27,995 bases of DNA from IMG/VR virus record IMGVR_UViG_3300012199_000005, positions 1 through 27,995 of that record; one strand, written 5' to 3'. The stretch comes from a virus. Below, in pieces: positions 21,952 through 27,995 of the stretch. The notes under the pieces are model-generated. The model saw only the letters and a program-made list of their open reading frames with translations. It was not told where the DNA came from and made no database searches. The first letter of the stretch is position 1. Each line of letters starts with the position of its first letter. A program made the translations under genes and the position numbers.

Positions 21952-22740
21952 TTAGAAAAGCCTGCCGCCTTGCGGCCACTCGTGAGGAAGCCTGTCATTT
22001 TTGCTCAGGTTGCAGTGAGGGCAGGCAAGCACAACATAACTGGCATCGTGGCGCGGTGTGAATTCAGGACGGGAAATGGGAATCACGTGATCGAGATGAT
22101 AGACATACGTTCCATCCTTACGCTGCTCAAATTTGGCAAAGCAATAATAGCAAGCGTGCTTTTGCGCTTTCAGCTTGGCTTGGATTTGTTGAGCGGTCAG
22201 GGTTCCCTTGAGATCTTTCTTGTGAGCGCGCCGTTTCTGCCAGGCGACTCTAGCCCGCATAAGATGCAGTCCATGTCGATCATAGTATCGCTGCCTGCTC
22301 CGCTTAGTGAGTACTTCCCGATGCATCCTCTGGTATTGTCTGCTCCGTATTCGCTCTTCTTCCAAATGAGCCTCACGGTGCTGTCTTCTTCGCGCGTTCG
22401 CTTCTTCTCGATGGGTCGCGTGGTAGTGCCTGCTCTTTGCAAGATCATGTTCCCGATGTTCCTCACGGTAGTGTCTCTTCCTTATAAGTATCTTTTCTCT
22501 ATGAGATTCATGATAGTGTTTCTGCCATATGCGTATCTCTTCCTCATGCGCCTGGGCATATCGCTTGCTCTCTTCTTTGTGCGCATCGTTATAGATTTTT
22601 CTGTCTTCTTTTCTGCATGCTTTGCAATGAGGCTGCAAGCCATCTCTAGAGTGCTTATTGAAGAATGCTGTGGTTGCAGGAAAGAACTGCTTACACTTGG
22701 AGCATTGCTTTTGTGGGGTATCCAGGGGTATAGTGTCCAT
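21952..22740 (-). CDS. HNH homing-type endonuclease 2 with repeat linker
   Basis: A 262-residue minus-strand gene sits between two tail genes. The N-terminus is a zinc finger (CSKCKQFFPATTAFF, then CKAC). Residues about 45-155 are highly charged repeats of about 15 residues with the core HYREEHREE, likely a long DNA-contacting helix. The C-terminus is an HNH domain: CYYCFAKFEQRKDGTYVYHL, DHVIPISRPEF, VVLACPHCNLSKNDRLPHEW. GGAGG precedes ATG 22740, and a minus-strand box TGGTAAAAT (22817-22825) lies about 75 bases upstream. The + strand frame through the same DNA is a shadow. Confidence 0.9.
   Translation of the reverse strand: MDTIPLDTPQKQCSKCKQFFPATTAFFNKHSRDGLQPHCKACRKEDRKIYNDAHKEESKRYAQAHEEEIRIWQKHYHESHREKILIRKRHYREEHREHDLAKSRHYHATHREEANARRRQHREAHLEEERIRSRQYQRMHREVLTKRSRQRYYDRHGLHLMRARVAWQKRRAHKKDLKGTLTAQQIQAKLKAQKHACYYCFAKFEQRKDGTYVYHLDHVIPISRPEFTPRHDASYVVLACPHCNLSKNDRLPHEWPQGGRLF
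21954..21977 (-). terminator. Possible minus-strand terminator at end of HNH gene 2
   Basis: On the minus strand GCCGC-AAG-GCGGC forms a short hairpin in the last codons, followed by AGGC then TTTTCT that overlaps the stop codon. The stem is only five base pairs, and four bases separate it from the T-run. Confidence 0.45.
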
Positions 22741-22816
22741 ACGGTAGAACCTCCAATTCTATCGTCATGCCTGGGGACGTGCCAACGTCGCTCAGGCAAA
22801 ACATTATTACCCCCCC

Positions 22817-22825
22817 ATTTTACCA
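22817..22825 (-). promoter_or_regulatory. Minus-strand extended -10 promoter for HNH gene 2
   Basis: TGGTAAAAT with TG in the extended position, followed by a G-run (GGGGGGG), closely mirrors the HNH gene 1 promoter (TGGTATAAT then GCGGGGG). The leader is about 70 bases. Confidence 0.55.
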
Positions 22826-22859
22826 TAATTCCGCCTGTAAAGCTAGTCCGGGGGGTATT

Positions 22860-25800
22860 ATGGTCACAAGTTTAACCCTCTATCCAAATAGCTCCTCTGC
22901 TTCAGCAACGATCAGCACGGCCAATCAACTGATAGCCAATGCGACGATTGCCACGAATGCAGGTGTGCCGAAGACGCATGTGGATGCCTCCACAGGCTTT
23001 GGCGAGGTATGCTCGCAAGTGCAGTCTGGCGCGTGGCTAGGGCATGTAGGCGCGATCACCGATGCCGCGTGCAACCCGACAGGCCACGGCTGGTTTTTGG
23101 ATGCCACGACGCTTGACTTGCAGGACATCATTTCGGGCAACTGGACGCCAGCCTTCCGCCATGTGACCTCTGCCAACTCCTACACGTGCGACATGTATTG
23201 TCGCGCATGGATCTATAATCCTACGGGCGGCACCTATGCGCTGATTGGCTCGGCGATGGTGCTCTCAGGGCAGACGATCAATACCACCATCGCCAATTTT
23301 ACCTGGGCGGCTACCTCGCTCCCTACGGCCTCATTTCCGGCTGGCACTAAGCTCTATATCGACCGCTGGGACAATATCCTGACGACAACGTGTGTCTCTG
23401 GCAACACGGTACAGGTCAATCAGAGTAGCCTGGCAGGTGATGGCCTGGCGGCTGTCAATATCATCACACCAGGCTATCAGCCGACGCCGGCGGCGCTCTC
23501 GGGCGAAGTTGACGGCGTCGGCACACTTGCAGGAACCGTCTCACGCTCGACGGCGCTGACCGGCACGCTTGCCGCTGTAGGTACACTTTCGGGCACACTT
23601 ACCGTATCGAGCGGTATATCACTCTCGGGCGAAGTTGACGGCGTAGGGACACTGAGAGGCACGCTCTCGATAGCAGGCGGCGGTGCGCTTCCCACTGACA
23701 ACCCGTATGGATTGACGATTGGACTCAATCCAGGATGCGGCAATGCGGCGTCAAACTATACGCACTGGTCGCAACTCTTTGCCGATATGAAGTCCAAGGG
23801 CATGACGTGGTTACGCTTCCAACTCTCCTGGTGCAGCATTGAACTCACGCAAGGCACCTATTCATGGGGGGCGTTAGACGACGCCGTTTCGCAATGTAAC
23901 GCCGCGGGAATTTCGATATTATACACCCTCAGAGGCGCGCCGACCTGGGCGCTGACAACGACCTCACAAAAAGCTACGACGGAGCCATGGTTTTTGCCTG
24001 ATCCAACGCTCATGGCGGGCTTTGCGACGGCGGTCGCTACGCGCTACGACGGCCATCATGGACATGGGCATATCGATGCATTCGGGTTTAACGAAGACTT
24101 CTCGATTCACTTCACCAACCCCGCCGGTGGTTGGTCAGGCGTCTACAACAATACGCTCTATCCTGGCCTGTACGGTACTGGCGGCGCCGTCACATCTGCG
24201 AACAAGTGGCAGCCCGCGCGTGACTTCCATTTTGCCAGTCCCGTTGTGTTGGCGGTGACACAGGCTATCAGGTCAACCTATCCAGGCGTGATGATCGGCA
24301 TGCCGTGCATCTGGTGGACGCAGCCGATCAACGTCGGAGGACTCCCAAATACGCCGGTATCGAATTATACCGCCTCGCTGCAAACGCTCTATAACGATCT
24401 CGGCACCGGCCTGTTTGATTTCCTCGATTTCCACTACTACAGTAATAGCCAGGCGCCGCTCGTTGGTTCAAATCAGGTGAGCACAATCGGGCAGGCTATG
24501 ACCGATCTACGCACCGTGGCGATTGCCAATGGTGATGCGAATATCCCGATTTACCTCACCGAGTTTGGCTGGCAGGTGCCTACTGACGTAGCAAGCTACA
24601 CGACGCAGGCCACCTACTACCAGCAGGTGCTGGATGCGGTGCGTGCAGGTGGTGCCAACCCTAAAGGAAAAATCTTCTTCTTCACGTTGGACTACGGCAC
24701 AACGCCTGGGGAGTCGAGCCTGGTAAAGTGGAATGGCGCCTCCTATGACTACGAGCCAGCCTGGACGACCTGGGGCAACTACATCACGCAATATCCGACC
24801 TGGGGGCAACCACCAACCGGCACCTATACCGTGCTCATCAATGGGCAGGCCATGTTTGTCATCGCCAGGACGCTCACCTCTGAAGGCTCTGTGGGCAGAC
24901 GCGCAACCGCCAGCTTTACCGTGCTCACCGATACCAACACGCATTTTGCGCAATACCAGCAAGTCTCGATATTCGACCAGAATGCGGTACTTGCCTTCAG
25001 CGGCTACATCACCATTCCCAAAAAGCAAAAGCCGGGCTTCCAACCGTATTTGGTGCATGCCATTCAATGCACCGATCAGCACTTCTTAGCTGACAAGCGC
25101 ATTGTGGCAGCCTCCTATACCAATCAGACGATAGGCTTCATGGTGGCTGACATCCTGGCGAACTACCTGGCCGCCGAGGGCGTCGGCACCGGCCTGATTA
25201 TAGACCCAGGCATCACCATCGCCAGCGCCGTCTTTGCCTATTGCACTGCCGCGCAAGCCCTCGATGCGTTGGTGAAATCCGCCAGTTCCGCCGGTATCCC
25301 CTTTTATTGGATGATCGACCAAAACAAGCAGTTATTTTTTGTGCCATACACAACGGTTATCGGGCCGTCAGTCGATGGGACGACGGTAGACGATGGACAA
25401 CGCTCCGGCGTGCTACCATCGGCAACGCCTGGCAATCCGCTCTATCGCAACACGCAATACCTTCTCGGCGGTGTAGCGCAAACAGCCACGCAGACCAACA
25501 TCAGGCCAGGCGACGGCAATACAACGGCCTGGGTGATGGACTATCCGCTTGCAACCGTGCCAACGGTCAGCACCAGCCTGAATGGTGCGGGCTACGTAAC
25601 GAAGACCGTCGGCATCTCAGGCGTCGATACCGGCAAGGACTTTTATTGGTCCAAGGGAAGCAATGCGATCACGCAGGACAGCGCCGGTACAAAGCTACGC
25701 AAGGACCCAACGCTTGACTTGTTGAAAGTAGTGTATACCGGGCAATATCCGACGCTGGCGACTGACAGCAATGCGGGCCAGATCAGCTATCAGAAAGGCA

Positions 25801-26297
25801 TCGATGGCACCTCTGGCATCATCGAAGAGGTGGAGCAAGATACCACACTGACCGATCTCGCAAGCGGGCTTGCGGAAGTGTCGCAACTCCTGACGCGCTA
25901 CGCCACACAAGGACAGATATTCGAGTTTGCCACCAAGCAAGCAGGGTACGCACCGGGGCAGTTAATCACCGTGAACTATACGCCGTTCAACTTTGCGAAT
26001 GCACAGATGCTAATTGAGAGTGTGATTGCAAGCGATCAGCAAGACGGGCTGAATATTTGGTACACGGTCAAGGCGGTGCAGGGGCCGTATGATACGACCT
26101 GGACGAATTTCTTTAGCACGTTGCTAAAGCAACCACCGCCGGTGAATAGCATCAATATTGGCACCGGGCAAAGTGTGCTGCTCTCGGCATCGGGGACGCT
26201 CACACTGTCAGCGACGATGACGGGCGCGGCGTCCGTATTCGCTTGTCCCTTGCCTTCGACTTCGTTGTTTCCTAGCACCACATTGTATCCATGTTGA
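22860..26297 (+). CDS. Large tail-tip hub protein with inserted glycoside hydrolase
   Basis: I take ATG 22860 (after GGGGGGT) as the start, giving 1145 residues. Residues about 1-205 are a beta-rich Thr- and Ser-rich region. Residues about 206-275 hold a linker with repeated LSGEVDGVGTL and GTL units. Residues about 281-650 look like a TIM-barrel glycosidase of the GH-A clan: MKSKGMTWLRFQLSW, AFGFNEDF (likely acid/base Glu near residue 411), FDFLDFHYYSN and PIYLTEFGW (likely nucleophile Glu near 568). Residues about 655-1145 resemble the tail hub/Tal (gp27-like) domain, with VLINGQAMFVIARTLTSEGS and AYCTAAQALDALVKSASSAG. The enzyme would cut host surface sugars. Confidence 0.75.
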   Translation: MVTSLTLYPNSSSASATISTANQLIANATIATNAGVPKTHVDASTGFGEVCSQVQSGAWLGHVGAITDAACNPTGHGWFLDATTLDLQDIISGNWTPAFRHVTSANSYTCDMYCRAWIYNPTGGTYALIGSAMVLSGQTINTTIANFTWAATSLPTASFPAGTKLYIDRWDNILTTTCVSGNTVQVNQSSLAGDGLAAVNIITPGYQPTPAALSGEVDGVGTLAGTVSRSTALTGTLAAVGTLSGTLTVSSGISLSGEVDGVGTLRGTLSIAGGGALPTDNPYGLTIGLNPGCGNAASNYTHWSQLFADMKSKGMTWLRFQLSWCSIELTQGTYSWGALDDAVSQCNAAGISILYTLRGAPTWALTTTSQKATTEPWFLPDPTLMAGFATAVATRYDGHHGHGHIDAFGFNEDFSIHFTNPAGGWSGVYNNTLYPGLYGTGGAVTSANKWQPARDFHFASPVVLAVTQAIRSTYPGVMIGMPCIWWTQPINVGGLPNTPVSNYTASLQTLYNDLGTGLFDFLDFHYYSNSQAPLVGSNQVSTIGQAMTDLRTVAIANGDANIPIYLTEFGWQVPTDVASYTTQATYYQQVLDAVRAGGANPKGKIFFFTLDYGTTPGESSLVKWNGASYDYEPAWTTWGNYITQYPTWGQPPTGTYTVLINGQAMFVIARTLTSEGSVGRRATASFTVLTDTNTHFAQYQQVSIFDQNAVLAFSGYITIPKKQKPGFQPYLVHAIQCTDQHFLADKRIVAASYTNQTIGFMVADILANYLAAEGVGTGLIIDPGITIASAVFAYCTAAQALDALVKSASSAGIPFYWMIDQNKQLFFVPYTTVIGPSVDGTTVDDGQRSGVLPSATPGNPLYRNTQYLLGGVAQTATQTNIRPGDGNTTAWVMDYPLATVPTVSTSLNGAGYVTKTVGISGVDTGKDFYWSKGSNAITQDSAGTKLRKDPTLDLLKVVYTGQYPTLATDSNAGQISYQKGIDGTSGIIEEVEQDTTLTDLASGLAEVSQLLTRYATQGQIFEFATKQAGYAPGQLITVNYTPFNFANAQMLIESVIASDQQDGLNIWYTVKAVQGPYDTTWTNFFSTLLKQPPPVNSINIGTGQSVLLSASGTLTLSATMTGAASVFACPLPSTSLFPSTTLYPC

Positions 26298-26309
26298 GGA
26301 GGACACATC

Positions 26310-26786
26310 TTGAGATACTTCTATGATTGCGAATTTATTGAGGATGGGAAGACCATCGATCTTATCAGCATCGGCATTGTGGCTGAGGATGGGCGCGAAC
26401 TGTATATGCAATCAACAGAGTTTGATGCAACTAAAGCTAGTGAATGGGTGCAAGAGAATGTGTTGCCTCATTTAGAGGAACTGTATTTTTCGCGGCAAAT
26501 AATGAAGGAAAGAATCCTCTCATTCATGGATCCGCTTTTGTATGGCAAACCCGAATTGTGGGGCTACTACTCTGCATACGATCACGTTGCTTTCTGTCAG
26601 CTTTTCGGTACGATGATGGACCTTCCTAAAGCCTTCCCGATGTACACCAGGGATATCAAGCAATGGTGTGATACTCTCGGCAATCCTCAGTTACCTTCGC
26701 CTGGTAAAGGTGAGCACAATGCGCTTGCAGATGCCCGTTGGAACAAGGTAGCATGGGAATTCTTGCGGGATAGAGAGGTGCAGTAA
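26310..26786 (+). CDS. DEDDh-type 3'-5' exonuclease (Rv2179c-like)
   Basis: TTG at 26310 is seven bases after AGGAGG. The 158-residue protein has the RNase T-like exonuclease residues: YDCEFIEDGKTIDLISIG at the start (the D-x-E pair is Asp6 and Glu8), YYSAYDHVAFCQ in the middle (Asp of motif II), and GEHNALADARWNKVAW (His and Asp of motif III). Family members hydrolyse single-stranded RNA or DNA from the 3' end. Its position between tail hub and fibre genes is unusual and suggests an accessory gene (moron), perhaps for RNA turnover. Confidence 0.8.
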   Translation: MRYFYDCEFIEDGKTIDLISIGIVAEDGRELYMQSTEFDATKASEWVQENVLPHLEELYFSRQIMKERILSFMDPLLYGKPELWGYYSAYDHVAFCQLFGTMMDLPKAFPMYTRDIKQWCDTLGNPQLPSPGKGEHNALADARWNKVAWEFLRDREVQ

Positions 26787-26787
26787 C

Positions 26788-27171
26788 ATGCCAACAATAA
26801 CCTACACCTATACCAATGCTGGACATAACCTGCTCAGAAATGGCATGGAAGGGGCGGATAATCCGAAGATCGTGTATGTGGCGCTCGGCACCAGCAACAC
26901 GGCGCCTGCGGCAAGTGACACGAAGCTCGGCACGGAAGCGTTCAGAAAGGCCGTCACATCTTACACGAACGGCTCAACAGGGGAAGTCATTTTCAATGGC
27001 TATATCGCGCCTTCCGACGCGGTTGGAGTAGGCATACAGGAGGTTGGCTGGTTTGGCGGCAATGGGGCCACGGCCACGGCCAATACAGGCGTACTCCTGG
27101 CGCGTGGATTATACAACCATAGCAAACTTGCAACCGAAAGCATTCAACTGAGTCTAGATTTTACGACCTGA
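26788..27171 (+). CDS. Tail fibre-like protein, 127 aa
   Basis: The beta-rich protein (KIVYVALGTSNTAPAASDTK; EVIFNGYIAPSDAVGVGIQ; EVGWFGGNGATATANTGVLL) looks like the 21498 gene product in pattern (VYVAL followed by T and A-rich text) and is likely part of the tail tip or fibre. The start has GAGGTG eight bases upstream and follows the exonuclease stop by one base. Confidence 0.6.
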   Translation: MPTITYTYTNAGHNLLRNGMEGADNPKIVYVALGTSNTAPAASDTKLGTEAFRKAVTSYTNGSTGEVIFNGYIAPSDAVGVGIQEVGWFGGNGATATANTGVLLARGLYNHSKLATESIQLSLDFTT

Positions 27172-27189
27172 GCGAGGAATAGGAGATAT

Positions 27190-27690
27190 ATGGTCTATAC
27201 ACCTACCGGCCCATTCAATCCAGGCGGTGCGCCAGGCATGTCAGCGGCCTATGGCAATAATCTTGAGAACTGGATTAAGGGGATTGACAACCTGACGCCA
27301 ATCACGCTGAATGGCTCGACATCTGGCACGGCCAAGCTCTACCAGTTCTTGCAGGGCAACTCAACGAATGGTTGGAAATTCACGCTGGTACTGTTCAGCA
27401 ACTTTCGCAATGGTGGTGGCTCTTTGCAAACGATTGCACTCCCACAGGCATACTCGACGGGCTGTCAGTGGGGAACCGGCAATTCACCACCTGGCTCGCT
27501 CACCTCATCTGGTGCGGCGCAATCACTCAACATCATCACTGGCTTATCAGCAGGCGGAGGGTCAATCACGGTACAGACACAATGGGTATCGTATGCCTTT
27601 GGGGAGAGCATGGCGGCCTGGGACACGCTCTCGTTTAACAGTGGTCAGGCTACTGCACGCACCGGCATTGCCTGGTTTAGTGGCATTTGA
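27190..27690 (+). CDS. Tail fibre or receptor-binding protein, 166 aa
   Basis: ATG 27190 is preceded by AGGAG. The product is rich in Gly, Ser, Thr and Asn with a start MVYTPTGPFNPGGAPGMSAA and later stretches such as GSLQTIALPQAYSTGCQW and GITVQTQ-like beta segments (GSITVQTQWVSYAFGES). The composition and place near the end of the tail genes suit a tail fibre. No known receptor-binding fold is recognised. Confidence 0.55.
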   Translation: MVYTPTGPFNPGGAPGMSAAYGNNLENWIKGIDNLTPITLNGSTSGTAKLYQFLQGNSTNGWKFTLVLFSNFRNGGGSLQTIALPQAYSTGCQWGTGNSPPGSLTSSGAAQSLNIITGLSAGGGSITVQTQWVSYAFGESMAAWDTLSFNSGQATARTGIAWFSGI

Positions 27691-27702
27691 GAGGAGAGGA
27701 CA

Positions 27703-27912
27703 ATGCAACTGCTGCTCATGATCTTTTACATTTTCTGGCTCATTACCGTACCGGGTCTCTTATTCCTGATCTTTCTCCTGACCTATCGCTATATTCATAA
27801 GATGGAAGAGACGATGATAGCGAGTCGCGCGATCTCAGCAGAGGCGGCGCTCAAATCAGCGGAGGTGGCTAATCGATTAGCCACCTTGCTAGAGAGTGGG
27901 CACCATGCCTGA
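27703..27912 (+). CDS. Small single-pass membrane protein, 69 aa (possible lysis protein)
   Basis: Start ATG 27703 follows GAGGAGAGG. The first 30 residues are a hydrophobic anchor (LLLMIFYIFWLITVPGLLFL and following IFLL), then a charged helix (RYIHKMEETM; ISAEAALKSAEVANRLATLL). Such an anchor plus coiled helix may be a spanin- or holin-helper protein, or a tail-length regulator; inference only. The next gene overlaps its end. Confidence 0.55.
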   Translation: MQLLLMIFYIFWLITVPGLLFLIFLLTYRYIHKMEETMIASRAISAEAALKSAEVANRLATLLESGHHA

Positions 27913-27995
27913 TTTCGGTGCCATCTTGCCACTCCTCAGTATCGTGATTGCGCTTGGCGCAGCAGTTGGTGTGGTGATTGCATTTGTAGGCAATC
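27905..27995 (+). CDS. Membrane protein, truncated at window edge (holin-like)
   Basis: ATG 27905 overlaps the previous stop. The 30 visible residues start MPDFGAILPLLSIVIALGAA, a strongly hydrophobic segment, followed by VGVVIAFVG. The gene runs off the window. A holin is a natural candidate after the tail fibres, but not proven. Confidence 0.45.
   Translation, partial: MPDFGAILPLLSIVIALGAAVGVVIAFVGN

Noticed and set aside
21922-22875. 317-residue + strand frame over HNH gene 2
   Set aside because: The minus-strand frame has a clear zinc finger, repeats and HNH core; the + frame is a mirror of the repeats with low-quality hydrophobic sequence.
1-27995. CRISPR array, rRNA, integrase or insertion sequence
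   Set aside because: No regularly spaced repeats, rRNA-like stretches, recombinase motifs or terminal inverted repeats were seen in either strand.

Overview
The window is the late (packaging, head, tail) region of a tailed phage or prophage with a long, non-contractile tail (siphovirus-like, HK97-type head). Nearly all genes lie on the + strand, packed with 1-4 nt or ATGA-type overlaps and strong AGGAGG-like ribosome sites. The order is the standard one: terminase small and large subunit, portal, prohead protease, major capsid, head-tail connectors, tail completion proteins, tail tube, tail assembly chaperone with an apparent -1 frameshift, tape measure, tail tip and fibres, then small membrane proteins. 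No integrase, repressor or rRNA is visible, so the sequence does not say whether this is a free phage or a prophage. The host cannot be named from the sequence; base composition is near 50% GC, promoters are sigma-70-like with a TATACT -10 box, and a Chloroflexota or Gram-positive-type host is only a guess.

Region 1 (1-2821) holds about a dozen very small genes, among them a zinc-ribbon protein, small membrane proteins and a protein resembling the Acb2/Tad1 hairpin family of signal-molecule sponges. Region 2 (2822-7265) holds terminase, a phage DNA adenine methyltransferase, a small membrane-anchored protein and the portal. The large terminase has five extra bases (TGAGC) exactly inside the Walker A loop, which breaks the reading frame. 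Region 3 (7262-13413) has small unknown genes, the prohead protease and the major capsid gene. The capsid gene is preceded by a 200-base leader with its own promoter and two mutually exclusive RNA folds; the second hairpin contains the capsid ribosome site and looks like an intrinsic terminator. Region 4 (13438-18958) is connectors, tail completion, tail tube and chaperone. Region 5 (18963-27690) is tape measure, tail tip and fibres, including a 1145-residue hub protein with an inserted glycoside hydrolase, and a DEDDh exonuclease. Region 6 (27703-end) starts what may be a lysis module.

The most unusual theme is a set of minus-strand cassettes dropped into the + strand late operon. Two are HNH endonuclease genes with extended -10 promoters (TGGTATAAT, TGGTAAAAT). 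Three others, in front of the portal, the connector and the chaperone, share the identical minus-strand box TGCTATACT and point into short structured stretches. One of these folds as a tRNA-like cloverleaf with a shortened anticodon arm. These three may be small antisense or tRNA-derived RNAs and are the best candidate here for something not yet described.
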